This document shows positions 52,685 to 61,520 of a DNA stretch of 64,000 nt, in pieces. The notes beneath the pieces were generated by a model. It did not search any database and was not told where the DNA came from. It was given only the letters and a program-made list of their open reading frames with translations. A program made the translations under genes and the position numbers. Position 1 is the stretch's first letter; every line of letters starts with the position of its first letter. The DNA is taken from the NCBI GenBank assembly GCA_002439095.1, contig DJOT01000021.1, positions 68,578 through 132,577 on the forward strand, read 5' to 3'. Source of the stretch: Bacteroidales bacterium UBA6431. GTDB taxonomy: Bacteria > Bacteroidota > Bacteroidia > Bacteroidales > UBA932.

Positions 52685-53371
52685 ATGAAACATTTCATCA
52701 CAAAAACCCTCTGCTGCCTCGGTGCCGTGGCACTTGTGTGCAGTTGTGGCAACAATGCCAAGAAGGCGGAGCAGAAGGCCGCTGAGCAGGCCGCCGCAGA
52801 CTCAATCGCAGCAGCAGAACAAAATCAGAGAATAATGGATAAAATCGCACAACTCCCGGAGGAGCCGGTGTTTGACATCATCACCAGCATGGGTGTCATC
52901 AAGGTGAAACTCTACTCCAAGACGCCTAAGCATCGTGAGAATTTCGAAAAACTCGCCCTCAGCAAGTTCTATGACGGGATTCTCTTTCACCGTGTCATCA
53001 ACGGCTTCATGATCCAGACCGGCGACCCTCTCAGCAAGGATCCGGCCCAGAAGAGCCGTTTCGGTACCGGAGGCCCGGGCTACAATGTCCCGGCAGAGTT
53101 CGTCCCTGAGTACACCCACAAGAAAGGCGCTCTCGCCGCTGCACGTCGCGGTGATGCCGCCAACCCGCTCAAGGAGTCATCCGGCTCACAGTTCTATATA
53201 GTACAGGACCCTGTGGCCTGCGCCCAGCTTGACGGAGACTACACGGTGTTCGGAGAGACCATAGACGGTTTTGATGTCATAGACAAGATAGCATCCGTGG
53301 CTACTGACGCCCGCGACTGCCCTCAGCAGGACGTCAAAATAATTACAATAAAACTTGACGATGCGCAGTAG
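52685..53371 (+). CDS. cyclophilin-type peptidyl-prolyl isomerase, lipoprotein
   Basis: 228 residues. Lipoprotein signal ending ALVCSC, then a Lys/Ala-rich linker. The cyclophilin domain starts at about residue 60 (FDIITSMGVIKVKLYS), with FYDGILFHRVINGFMIQTGDP, GSQFYIVQ and FGETIDGFDVIDKIA. It catalyses proline isomerisation in envelope proteins. Four bases follow the flippase stop, so probably the last gene of the galE unit; a terminator lies at 53444. Confidence 0.95.
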   Translation: MKHFITKTLCCLGAVALVCSCGNNAKKAEQKAAEQAAADSIAAAEQNQRIMDKIAQLPEEPVFDIITSMGVIKVKLYSKTPKHRENFEKLALSKFYDGILFHRVINGFMIQTGDPLSKDPAQKSRFGTGGPGYNVPAEFVPEYTHKKGALAAARRGDAANPLKESSGSQFYIVQDPVACAQLDGDYTVFGETIDGFDVIDKIASVATDARDCPQQDVKIITIKLDDAQ

Positions 53372-53443
53372 TGTGGCACGGATATTGTAATAATTTTACT
53401 CGAATAGTTTTTTCATAGGTTTAATTTTAGGTTAGAATTGCCG

Positions 53444-53474
53444 AGAGTTCTCGTTGTGAAACGAGAACTCTTTG
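53444..53474 (+). terminator. intrinsic terminator after the cyclophilin gene
   Basis: AGAGTTCTCGTT and AACGAGAACTCT form a long perfect stem with a small loop, followed by TTTGTTTT. The AT-rich stretch before it (53400-53440) contains CATAGGTTTAATTTTAGGTTAG, split here as CATAGG, TTTAATTTT and AGGTTAG, which looks like conserved non-coding sequence rather than random spacer. Confidence 0.85.
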
Positions 53475-53637
53475 TTTTGTAAGCGGAGAAAGGTAAGTTT
53501 CCGCATATTTGGCTAAGATTTTCGGGAATAGATTTCTTTTTGAAGAAGGAGTGTGCCGGTGGCACATGACTGATGATAAAAGGAATATAGACCGAAAAGA
53601 TAGCCTAAGATGGGCAACTTATTTTTTGACGATTACT

Positions 53638-53645
53638 TATATTTG
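53638..53645 (+). promoter_or_regulatory. -7 promoter element of the esterase gene
   Basis: TATATTTG ends 5 bases before the ATG at 53651, so a transcript from it would be leaderless or nearly so. Confidence 0.4.
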
Positions 53646-53650
53646 TTCCC

Positions 53651-54208
53651 ATGAAAGTTCTCTTCATCCACGGCCTCGCATCATCGGGTGCCTACAAGAT
53701 GTCTTCGTCACTCAGAATACTGCTGCGGCCCTGCGAGGTGGTGGCTCCCGACGTGCCCATTGACCCGGATGCGGCCTTGTCCATGCTTCTCGCCCTGCGG
53801 GATGAGACCAGACCCGATCTGGTGGTCGGCCTGTCGCTCGGGGGCTTCTGGGCGCAGAAGTTGCGCGGCTCACGCAAGATTCTGGTGAATCCGGACTTCC
53901 ATGTCTCGCGCCTGCTGCGGACGAAGACAGGGGAGAATGAGTACCTTTCCCCGCGTGCGGACGGGGAGCGCACTTTTCTCATTGACGAGGACATCTGCTC
54001 TCGCTATGAGGCTCTGGAGAGGGTGCAGTTCGACTGTATGGACAATCCCGAGATTGAATTGACGCGCGGGATGTTCGCCCTTCAGGACGAGCTGGTGCAC
54101 TGCGGTGACGAGTTTGAGCTCCACTATCCCGGGAGGGGTGTAAGCTATCCTGGCGGTCATCTGCCCACTTTCCCCGAATTGAAGAAGTATCTGGTGCCGC
54201 TGGTTTGA
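53651..54208 (+). CDS. YqiA-like alpha/beta-hydrolase (esterase)
   Basis: 185 residues. The start MKVLFIHGLASSG carries the oxyanion strand-turn, VGLSLGGF the GxSxG nucleophile elbow, and GGHLPTFPELKKYL the probable catalytic histidine. Similar to YqiA/UPF0227 small esterases. The 279 bases upstream hold the cyclophilin terminator and no other gene. Confidence 0.82.
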   Translation: MKVLFIHGLASSGAYKMSSSLRILLRPCEVVAPDVPIDPDAALSMLLALRDETRPDLVVGLSLGGFWAQKLRGSRKILVNPDFHVSRLLRTKTGENEYLSPRADGERTFLIDEDICSRYEALERVQFDCMDNPEIELTRGMFALQDELVHCGDEFELHYPGRGVSYPGGHLPTFPELKKYLVPLV

Positions 54209-54225
54209 ATGTCGGTGATTTTTCG

Positions 54226-54233
54226 TATTTTTG
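54226..54233 (+). promoter_or_regulatory. -7 promoter element of the DUF4954 operon
   Basis: TATTTTTG ends 6 bases before the ATG at 54240, again implying a leaderless or very short leader. Confidence 0.4.
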
Positions 54234-54239
54234 GGAGCT

Positions 54240-56429
54240 ATGGAAAAAGTTACAGTACTGCCGCCGGAGAAACTCATCAACGGCTGGATCGATCCGTCAT
54301 TCCTTCCCGCGGGGGAAGACAAGTATTATATCCGCAACCGTCAGGTCCGTGTCCCGGACGGCGGATGGCGGCATCTGACCAGCGACGAGATTGAGCGTCT
54401 GGTCAAAAACGACAACACAGCCTCCAGCTGGGACACCATCTGGGTAACGGACGAGTTTCTCCCTAAACTCATCAAAAACAACAAGTTCTACGGGACGGTG
54501 CGCATCGGCCGCGTGTCCGACAACGGCTTGCAGTTCCACGACCTCAGGCTTCCTGTCGGGATCAGCAATTCCTCCATCCACTCGTGTGACATAGGTGATG
54601 ACTGTGCCATACATGACGTGCACTATCTCAGCCATTATATTATAGGTGACCGATGCATGCTCTTCAACATCCAGGAGATGTGTACCACCGACCATGCCAA
54701 GTTCGGCAACGGCATCATCAAGGACGGAGAGGACGAGAGCGTGCGGGTACGCCTCCTGGTGATGAACGAGACGGGTTGCCGCGAAGTCTATCCTTTCGAC
54801 GGCATGATCACGGCGGATGCCTACCTGTGGGCCAAATATATAGATGACAAGCCGTTGCAGGAGCGCCTCAGGGCTATTACCCAGGCAGGCACGGATCATC
54901 ACAGGGGGTATTACGGTACAGTGGGTGAAGGCTGTGTCATCAAGACGTCCCAGATCATCAAGGATGTCAAGGTGGGCCCGTGCTGCTACATCAAGGGAGC
55001 CAGCAAGCTCAAGAACATCACCATAAACTCCTCCGAGGCCGAGCCGTCCCAGATAGGGGAAAACGTGATACTGGTCAACGGCATTGTGGGTTACGGGAGC
55101 CGCATCTTCTACGGCTGCACGGCGGTGAAGTTCATCATCGGAACCAACTGCAACCTCAAATACGGGGCGAGAGTAATCGATTCCATACTCGGTGACAACA
55201 GCACCATCTCATGCTGCGAGGTGCTCAACAACCTCATCTTCCCGGCACACGAGCAGCATCACAACAACTCGTTCCTCATCGCTTCGTGCCTCATGGGACA
55301 GTCCAACATGGCAGCCGGGGCTACTGTGGGCTCCAACCACAACAGCCGCTCCAACGACAACGAGGTCGTGGCCGGGCGTGGATTCTGGCCGGGACTCTGC
55401 ACATCGGTCAAACACTCTTCTGTTTTTGCCTCCTATGTCCTTTTGGCCAAGGGCGCCTATCCTGCCGAGATGAATATAAGGCTGCCTTTCAGCATGGTGA
55501 GCAACAACGAGAAGGAGGGACGTCTTGAGATTGTACCGGCGTTCTGGTGGTTATATAATATGTATGCACTCGCCCGCAACAGTTGGAAATACCAGACCCG
55601 CGACAAGCGAGTGACGAAGGTGCAGAACATAGAGTTCGACACCTATGCCCCTGATAGCATGGAGGAGGTCTTCGAGGCCAGAGCCCTGCTCGAAGAGTGG
55701 ATAGGCCGTGCGTATCTTGGCAAAGAGGCGGAAGGTCTGGAGGCGGAAAAACTGCGCGAAAAAGGCCACCTTCTGATCTGCAAATACCCGAAGGTGGTTG
55801 ATTCTCTGGAGGTGCTTGCCTTTGGAGCTGAGAAGAGTTCCCGCAAGGTTCTTGTCCGTCACCCGCTTCAGGCTTATGCGGCTTATGGAGACATGATAGT
55901 GCACTATGCCATGACCAATGTCCTGCGCTATATGGAGAAGCATCCGGATGAGAAACTGATGTCTCTCAACCATCTTGTCGAGGGAGAGCGGACGACCCTC
56001 TGGACCAATCTCGGCGGGCAGATCATGAAGACTTCGGATGTGGATGCGCTGCGTGCCGACATAGGCTCCGGAGCGCTTGCCGGATGGGATGCCATCCACC
56101 GCCGGTATGATGAGCTTTGGGAGCGCTATCCAAATGATAAACTTATACACTCCATCCAGATGCTGCGTGATCTTTATGAGATGGACAATATCAGTGACTG
56201 CATGTGGAATACGTTCATAATAAAAGAAATGTACAATCAGGACTATATCTGCGAGCAAGTCCGGCGCACGCGACAGAAGGACTATCTCAACCCTTTCCGC
56301 CGTGCGACCTATCGCAGCGAAGCGGAGATGCTTGCAGCCATCGGCCCGCTTGAGGAGAACGGTTTCGTGCAGCAGATCGACAGCATGATGGCCGAGGACA
56401 GAGAACTGCTCAGAAGAATAAGAATCTAA
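54240..56429 (+). CDS. DUF4954-family protein with left-handed beta-helix
   Basis: 729 residues from ATG 54240 (an upstream in-frame TTG at 54231 lies in the -7 box). The middle part (residues about 75-390) has many short imperfect hexapeptide-like repeats (ISNSSIHSCDIGDDCAIHDV, GENVILVNGIVGYGSRIFYG), indicating a left-handed beta-helix as in nucleotidyl- or acyltransferases; the C-terminal third is helical. DUF4954 is widespread in Bacteroidota with no function known to me. It opens an operon with a SIS isomerase, a lipoate ligase and a class II aldolase, which hints at sugar-phosphate metabolism. Confidence 0.85.
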   Translation: MEKVTVLPPEKLINGWIDPSFLPAGEDKYYIRNRQVRVPDGGWRHLTSDEIERLVKNDNTASSWDTIWVTDEFLPKLIKNNKFYGTVRIGRVSDNGLQFHDLRLPVGISNSSIHSCDIGDDCAIHDVHYLSHYIIGDRCMLFNIQEMCTTDHAKFGNGIIKDGEDESVRVRLLVMNETGCREVYPFDGMITADAYLWAKYIDDKPLQERLRAITQAGTDHHRGYYGTVGEGCVIKTSQIIKDVKVGPCCYIKGASKLKNITINSSEAEPSQIGENVILVNGIVGYGSRIFYGCTAVKFIIGTNCNLKYGARVIDSILGDNSTISCCEVLNNLIFPAHEQHHNNSFLIASCLMGQSNMAAGATVGSNHNSRSNDNEVVAGRGFWPGLCTSVKHSSVFASYVLLAKGAYPAEMNIRLPFSMVSNNEKEGRLEIVPAFWWLYNMYALARNSWKYQTRDKRVTKVQNIEFDTYAPDSMEEVFEARALLEEWIGRAYLGKEAEGLEAEKLREKGHLLICKYPKVVDSLEVLAFGAEKSSRKVLVRHPLQAYAAYGDMIVHYAMTNVLRYMEKHPDEKLMSLNHLVEGERTTLWTNLGGQIMKTSDVDALRADIGSGALAGWDAIHRRYDELWERYPNDKLIHSIQMLRDLYEMDNISDCMWNTFIIKEMYNQDYICEQVRRTRQKDYLNPFRRATYRSEAEMLAAIGPLEENGFVQQIDSMMAEDRELLRRIRI

Positions 56430-56443
56430 TGACACTATAGACA

Positions 56444-57454
56444 ATGAACCTTAAAGAAAAGAAGTACTCCGAGTATGCGCTCGTGCGCGAGATGATGGGC
56501 ACCGTCCCTACGGTAGAGAAGTTTGATCCGTCTTCAGCGGATTTTGTGGCTGATTCGCTCAGGCGAACAGGCCGTATCATGTTTTCCGGTGAGGGTTCCT
56601 CCAGGATAATGCCGGCTAAAAATGCCCGATGCAGAGCTCTCCGCTGGGGCTTGTCTGCCGATGTCCAGCTTGAAGGCTCGCGTCAGGCCGCACTCTACGA
56701 TTTGAGCGGATATACCGTCCTGGTGGATTCCAACTCGGGACGCACCAAGGAGGCGCTCGCCCTCGCCACGCAGCTCAAGGCCTCCGGACATAAGGAGTTC
56801 TTTTCATTGAGCGCCAACCCGGACACCCCGATAGAAAAGGCTTGCGTGCGGGGCCATGTGCTTGGCTGCGGCTGGGAAGAGGCCGTGGCCGCCACCAAGA
56901 GCGTTGTGGAGCAGGGACTCTTTTGCGAGTCCATCATCTGGAACCTTGCCGGGAAGGACATGAAGGCCGCTCTTTCCGGACTGCCTGTCAAACTGGAGAC
57001 GGCGTTGACTTTGCCTGTACCTTCTGAAGTCGTGGAGTGGGCCAAAGGGGCTAACACCATTTATTTCTGCGGCTACAACGATGGCGTGGCCGAGGAGCTT
57101 ACTCTCAAGACCAACGAGATAACCCGCCGCAAGAGTGACTGGTTGGAGGGTACTTATGCCGTGCACGGGATTGAAGAAGTGATGCAGGAGGGCGACATCG
57201 TCTTTCTGGTCAACCCTATAGAGAGTGAATACGACAAGTTCCTTTCTGTACTCGACGGGGCCGGGGTGCACACTGTGGCCATAGACACCAAAAAAACACC
57301 ATTCGAAAAGACGATTATCGTTCCTGATGGTGGAGAAATGCAGCCTTATGTGTATCTTTGCGCCGGCTGGAATGTCCTGGTCGAAATCGCCGTCAGCGAC
57401 GGTATCAACCTCGACAAGCCGCAGAGAGCCCGCAAGGTGGGCAATGAAATGTAG
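56444..57454 (+). CDS. SIS-domain sugar isomerase-like protein
   Basis: 336 residues with two SIS domains. IMFSGEGSSRIMPAKNAR and LVDSNSGRTKEALALATQLK are the phosphosugar-binding blocks of the first; ANTIYFCGYNDGVAEELTLKTNEI begins the second. The two-domain layout is that of the GlmS isomerase half and of AgaS or FrlB-type deglycases. Substrate unknown. 14 bases after DUF4954 and 9 before the lipoate ligase gene. Confidence 0.88.
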   Translation: MNLKEKKYSEYALVREMMGTVPTVEKFDPSSADFVADSLRRTGRIMFSGEGSSRIMPAKNARCRALRWGLSADVQLEGSRQAALYDLSGYTVLVDSNSGRTKEALALATQLKASGHKEFFSLSANPDTPIEKACVRGHVLGCGWEEAVAATKSVVEQGLFCESIIWNLAGKDMKAALSGLPVKLETALTLPVPSEVVEWAKGANTIYFCGYNDGVAEELTLKTNEITRRKSDWLEGTYAVHGIEEVMQEGDIVFLVNPIESEYDKFLSVLDGAGVHTVAIDTKKTPFEKTIIVPDGGEMQPYVYLCAGWNVLVEIAVSDGINLDKPQRARKVGNEM

Positions 57455-57463
57455 TAGTATTAT

Positions 57464-58420
57464 ATGAAGTTTGCAGTCAACACATCCACTGACCCGCATT
57501 TCAACCTGGCTTTTGACGAGTACTGCCTGCAGCAGTACCGCTCGGACGAGGATTTCTTCTATCTGTGGAGGAACCGCCCGGCTGTCATCATAGGCCTCAA
57601 CCAGAACGCCTACAGTGAAGTCAATCTTAATTATCTTGACTCTCACGGGATTACATTGGCCAGACGGGTGACCGGGGGCGGTGCCGTGTATCATGACCTG
57701 CAGAACATGAACTACACCTTCATCGGCAAGAATGTCTCTCCTGAGCCTTTTGTGAGGGCTCTGCGTTCGCTGGGCGTAGATGCGGAACTCACGGGGCGCA
57801 ACGACATCTTCGTCGACGGGCGCAAGGTCTCCGGCTATGCCCGCCGGGTCTGGCACGACCGTGAGATTGTACACGGTACGTTGATGTATGATGTTGACAT
57901 CGACACTCTTACCAAAGTCCTTGATGTGCCGGGCTCCAAGATGGAAGCCAAGGGCATAGCTTCGGTTCGCAGCCGGGTTGCCAATCTCAAGGATTACCTT
58001 CCGCAGTTCAAGTCTCTTGATGAGGTTCAGGCAGCCCTGCACGATGCCCTTTCCGCCGGCGACGGGCAGGTGCCGATGGGGCCGGAAGATTATGCGGAGG
58101 TGGAGCGCATGGCAAAAGAGAAATTCTCCACATGGGACTGGGTCTACGGACATTCCCGTGAAGCCGCATTCTCCCGCAAAGCCAGGCTCTCGTGCGGGAC
58201 GGTGGAAGTCGCAGTGACAGCTGACCATGGCGTCATAACCGGCATCAGCTTTGCCGGGGACTTCCTCGGGGACAAGCCTGCCGAGGCGATTGCAGCTGCG
58301 CTCAAGGGCGTTCGCTTCGACAAGGGCGCTGTCTGCGGGGTGTTGGAACGTCTCGGAGTCGGGGACCATTTCTCCGGAGCGAAAGCGGAAGAACTTGCTG
58401 AATTGATAGTTAACCAATAA
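57464..58420 (+). CDS. lplA: lipoate--protein ligase A
   Basis: 318 residues. LplA signatures: NLAFDEYCLQQ, VIIGLNQNAYSEVN, LARRVTGGGAVYHDLQNMNYTFI, GRNDIFVDGRKVSGYARRV and HGTLMYDVD, followed by the C-terminal accessory domain (residues about 245-318). It attaches lipoate to 2-oxoacid dehydrogenases and the glycine cleavage H protein. Its presence inside the DUF4954-SIS-aldolase operon is not explained by function. Confidence 0.95.
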   Translation: MKFAVNTSTDPHFNLAFDEYCLQQYRSDEDFFYLWRNRPAVIIGLNQNAYSEVNLNYLDSHGITLARRVTGGGAVYHDLQNMNYTFIGKNVSPEPFVRALRSLGVDAELTGRNDIFVDGRKVSGYARRVWHDREIVHGTLMYDVDIDTLTKVLDVPGSKMEAKGIASVRSRVANLKDYLPQFKSLDEVQAALHDALSAGDGQVPMGPEDYAEVERMAKEKFSTWDWVYGHSREAAFSRKARLSCGTVEVAVTADHGVITGISFAGDFLGDKPAEAIAAALKGVRFDKGAVCGVLERLGVGDHFSGAKAEELAELIVNQ

Positions 58421-58434
58421 TATCAACTGCTGAT

Positions 58435-59736
58435 ATGAAACAGCTTAACACAAATTTGATGCACCCGGCGGAGCAGCTTGCTCTGATCATCGGGCGCATC
58501 TACCGCGAAGGGCTCACTACGACCTCTGGCGGCAATCTGTCCATAATGGACGATAACGGCGACATGTGGATCACCCCTGCCGGCATCGACAAGGGATCTT
58601 TGACCGCCAAGGACATCATGTGCGTCAAGGCTGACGGCACCATCGTCGGCCCGCACCGTCCGTCTTCCGAGTATCCGTTCCACAAGGCGATCTACAAGAT
58701 CCGTCCGAAGATGAGGGCTGTCATCCATGCCCATCCTCCCGGACTCGTGACATTCAGCGTCATCCATCAGATCCCCGACACGAGCATCATCCCGCAGGCC
58801 CGTGATGTCTGCGGCCCTATCGGTTTCGCGAAATATGATGTCCCGGGCAGCGAGGCCCTTGGCCGGAGCATCGCCGCCGAATTCGAGAAGAATCCGGAAT
58901 ACAAGGCGGTGATAATGGAGAACCATGGTGTAGTGCTTTGTGGCGAAGACATCGGAGATGCCTACCAGCGTTTCGAGACCCTTGAACTCTGCGCCCGCAC
59001 CATCCTCAACGCCAAGACTCTCGGGGAGCCGAAGTATCTTACAGAGGAGCAGATACTTATGCACGAGAAGCATCAGCCGAATTTCCAGCACTTCATGGAC
59101 GTGACCCATCCTTCGGATGAGCGTGCTCTGAGATCCGAGATCTGCCGCATGGTGCGCCGCGCCTGCGACCAGCACCTTATGAGCAGTTCTTATGGTACGG
59201 TGTCCATGCGCTGGAGGGACAACGACTTCCTCATCACTCCGACCGGCGTGCAGCGCTGGGACATCGACGAGGAGGACATAGTCCAGATCAAGGACGGCAT
59301 GGCCGAGGCCGGCAAGAAGCCGAGCCGCGCAGCAGCCCTGCATTACGAGATATACCGCCGCAACCCTAAGGTCAAGGCAGTTGTGCTCACTCAGTGCCCG
59401 GCGCTCATGGGATTCTGCACCACAGATGCGGAGTTCAATGTGCGCACCATTCCTGAGAGTTGGATTTTCCTTCAGGATGTGCCGAAGTTCCCGTTCGGAT
59501 CACAGTATACCGATCCGGCCAAGGTTGCCGAGGTCTTCAAGGATCGTCCTTGCGCCATGCTTGCCAATGACTCTATCGTTGTGGCTTCTGACTCCCTGAT
59601 AAATGCGTTTGACCGTCTTGAGGTGGCTGAGTTCAGCGCCAAGTCGCTCGTGCTTGCGGCTCCTGCCGGCAAACTCCATCCTATCACCGACAAGGAGGTA
59701 GAGGACCTGAGGGTCGCGTTCCACGTCGGAGAGTAA
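58435..59736 (+). CDS. tandem class II aldolase/adducin-domain protein
   Basis: 433 residues made of two class II aldolase domains. The first (residues about 8-200) has GLTTTSGGNLSIMD, SSEYPFHKAIYK, HAHPPG and MENHGVVLCGED, with the zinc histidines. The second (about 230-425) has SSYGTVSMRW and KPSRAAALHYEIYRRNP but lacks the HAHPP motif (it reads VVLTQCPAL), so it is probably catalytically inactive. The family includes L-fuculose-1-phosphate and rhamnulose-1-phosphate aldolases. Last gene of the operon before a terminator at 59760. Confidence 0.88.
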   Translation: MKQLNTNLMHPAEQLALIIGRIYREGLTTTSGGNLSIMDDNGDMWITPAGIDKGSLTAKDIMCVKADGTIVGPHRPSSEYPFHKAIYKIRPKMRAVIHAHPPGLVTFSVIHQIPDTSIIPQARDVCGPIGFAKYDVPGSEALGRSIAAEFEKNPEYKAVIMENHGVVLCGEDIGDAYQRFETLELCARTILNAKTLGEPKYLTEEQILMHEKHQPNFQHFMDVTHPSDERALRSEICRMVRRACDQHLMSSSYGTVSMRWRDNDFLITPTGVQRWDIDEEDIVQIKDGMAEAGKKPSRAAALHYEIYRRNPKVKAVVLTQCPALMGFCTTDAEFNVRTIPESWIFLQDVPKFPFGSQYTDPAKVAEVFKDRPCAMLANDSIVVASDSLINAFDRLEVAEFSAKSLVLAAPAGKLHPITDKEVEDLRVAFHVGE

Positions 59737-59759
59737 GTTCCTTATTGACCCAGTTTCGG

Positions 59760-59788
59760 ATCCCGCGGCTTCTGTCGCGGGATTTTTT
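59760..59788 (+). terminator. intrinsic terminator of the aldolase operon
   Basis: ATCCCGCG and CGCGGGAT form a perfect 8-bp stem with an 8-base loop, followed by TTTTT. Confidence 0.9.
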
Positions 59789-60518
59789 GCCAGTTAAGGA
59801 TGGGACGGCCTGCTTCCGTCTTTTTGCCGCCTTTATGTCCCCGGGCGGTGTCCTGCCTCCGCCTTTTGTCGCCTGTCTCCGCCAGTGTACTCCGGATGGG
59901 GTGGTGCATCCCCGTGCGCACGAAAGGCCCTGGTGCGCACGGGATTAGCGGTGGTGGCAATCCGTCAAGCCCGGTCGTGGATGGCTATCCCTGGCGGCGC
60001 CCCGACTGCGGTGGTCGTGGCCGATATACCCTGGGAGCCCCCATCGGTTATGCTCACCTGCCATAGAGGCCTGTGCAGGCCATAGTGCCGTGACCGGACT
60101 TGGCTTTTTGCTCAAGATTTTCTACCTTTACCTCGTCAAGTGGCTGGAAGCAAGCGGCCGATTGACAAGACATATTATAATAACGCAGCATTGCTATTAT
60201 TTCGCGTTGAGCTAAAGCGTCGGAAACTTTGAAGCATATAACAACCGAATAATGGTAAAAGGCAGCTCCATAGGGGTACCTTTATTATCTCAGAAAAGAG
60301 TGATGCTCGCGCCCGGTTTCGGGTGTGAGTTCTTATTTGGGATAAAAGGTATGCATTCCGACGCTGCCTTGCTCAACGCAATAAGAAGCTCACACCTTTT
60401 TGTTGCGTCCGGCGGCAGACAGGACATTTCGTGGGGCCGAGAGGGTTTCCCTTACCGGAAACGGAAGTCCATGTAGCGCGCCGAGTGAATGATAGTATGC
60501 TAAAAACTGTCATTCACC
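59789..60518. other. non-coding gap with several inverted repeats
   Basis: No credible gene. It contains CCCGTGCGCAC/GTGCGCACGGG (59911-59943), the family 3 repeat (60013-60101, minus), and GGTGTGAG.TTCTTATT paired with AATAAGAA.GCTCACACC (60322-60396) followed by five T. A 74-codon frame at 60252-60476 crosses that inverted repeat, has no recognisable family and no promoter, and is probably chance. Confidence 0.6.
60013..60101 (-). repeat. dispersed repeat family 3, copy 2
   Basis: Minus strand matches 10693-10781. In the shared frame it reads MAGEHNRWGLPGYIGH and stays open for at least 15 further codons, whereas copy 1 stops after GHA. Confidence 0.6.
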
Positions 60519-61520
60519 ATGGCCGGAAACGAAAGCCTCCACGCGGCTAACCGCGCGAAAAAAGACGAATTCTACACGCAGCTCTCGGACATCGAAAACG
60601 AGCTACGCCACTACAAAGAGCATTTCAAGGACAAGACCGTGCTCTGCAACTGCGACGATCCTCGGGTCAGCAATTTTTCAGTCTACTTCGTGCTCAATTT
60701 CCGCAGTCTTGGACTCAAGCGCCTGATTACCACCTGCTACAAGAACAACGAACCGGATCTCTTTTCGATGAATGAGTGCGACCGCGCTGTCTATGCCATA
60801 TATGATGGAACGCCCGGATGCAACAGCGTGGAGGACGCCAAGCAGATTTCCTACAGGGAATTTGAGCACTCCGATGGAGACTTCCGCAGTCCCGAGTGTA
60901 TTGAACTTCTCAAAGAAGCAGACATCGTGGTGACCAATCCTCCGTTCAGCCTGTTCCGCGAATATGTGGCGCAGCTCATCAAATATGACAAAAAGTTCGT
61001 GATAATAGGGCATCAGAACGCCATAACCTACAAGGAAATATTCCCTCTCATACAGCAGAACAGATTGTGGCTTGGAGTCGGGTTCAAGGGATGCGCCGGG
61101 CATTTTTACTCCAAATACGAAGACGCCGCATCGGCAGGAGATCACCGGGAGGGTATGATACGAGTATCCGGAGTAACTTGGTTTACCAATCTGGACATAG
61201 CCAAAAGACATGAGGAGTTGATTCTCTATAAGCATTATACCCCTGAGGATTATCCCGAATACGAGAACTACAAGGCTATTGAAGTCGGGAAGACCAATGA
61301 AATACCTTCAGACTATTATGGAGTCATGGGAGTGCCTATCACGTTTCTCTACAAATACAATCCGGAACAGTTCGAGATAATCGGTGCAACTGAAAGCGAG
61401 GGGAAAGGTTTTTCCAATGGGTTGTGGAACTCATCATCAAAAGTCGCTCAGCCTATGATTGATTCGCAAAAACTCTATAAAAGATTATTCATCCGCAGAA
61501 AACAACAAAACAAATCATGA
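60519..61520 (+). CDS. EcoRI-type adenine-specific DNA methyltransferase
   Basis: 333 residues. The blocks DEFYTQLSDIENEL, LCNCDDPRVSNF, DIVVTNPPFSLFREY (catalytic NPPF), KYDKKFVIIG and GVMGVPITFLYKYNPEQFE are those I remember from M.EcoRI and the EcoRI_methylase family, so the likely product is N6-methyladenine, perhaps in GAATTC. The usual EcoRI endonuclease is not present; instead the stop overlaps by 4 bases the start of a DUF262-HNH nuclease gene. Together they look like a restriction-modification pair. The upstream leader contains an inverted repeat at 60322-60396. Confidence 0.9.
   Translation: MAGNESLHAANRAKKDEFYTQLSDIENELRHYKEHFKDKTVLCNCDDPRVSNFSVYFVLNFRSLGLKRLITTCYKNNEPDLFSMNECDRAVYAIYDGTPGCNSVEDAKQISYREFEHSDGDFRSPECIELLKEADIVVTNPPFSLFREYVAQLIKYDKKFVIIGHQNAITYKEIFPLIQQNRLWLGVGFKGCAGHFYSKYEDAASAGDHREGMIRVSGVTWFTNLDIAKRHEELILYKHYTPEDYPEYENYKAIEVGKTNEIPSDYYGVMGVPITFLYKYNPEQFEIIGATESEGKGFSNGLWNSSSKVAQPMIDSQKLYKRLFIRRKQQNKS

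Noticed and set aside
53509..53763. 84-codon plus-strand frame before the esterase
   Set aside because: It overlaps the esterase gene in another frame, has no recognisable features, and spans the promoter of that gene.
60252..60476. 74-codon frame before the methyltransferase
   Set aside because: No promoter, no recognisable family, and it spans an inverted repeat with a T-run; treated as chance.
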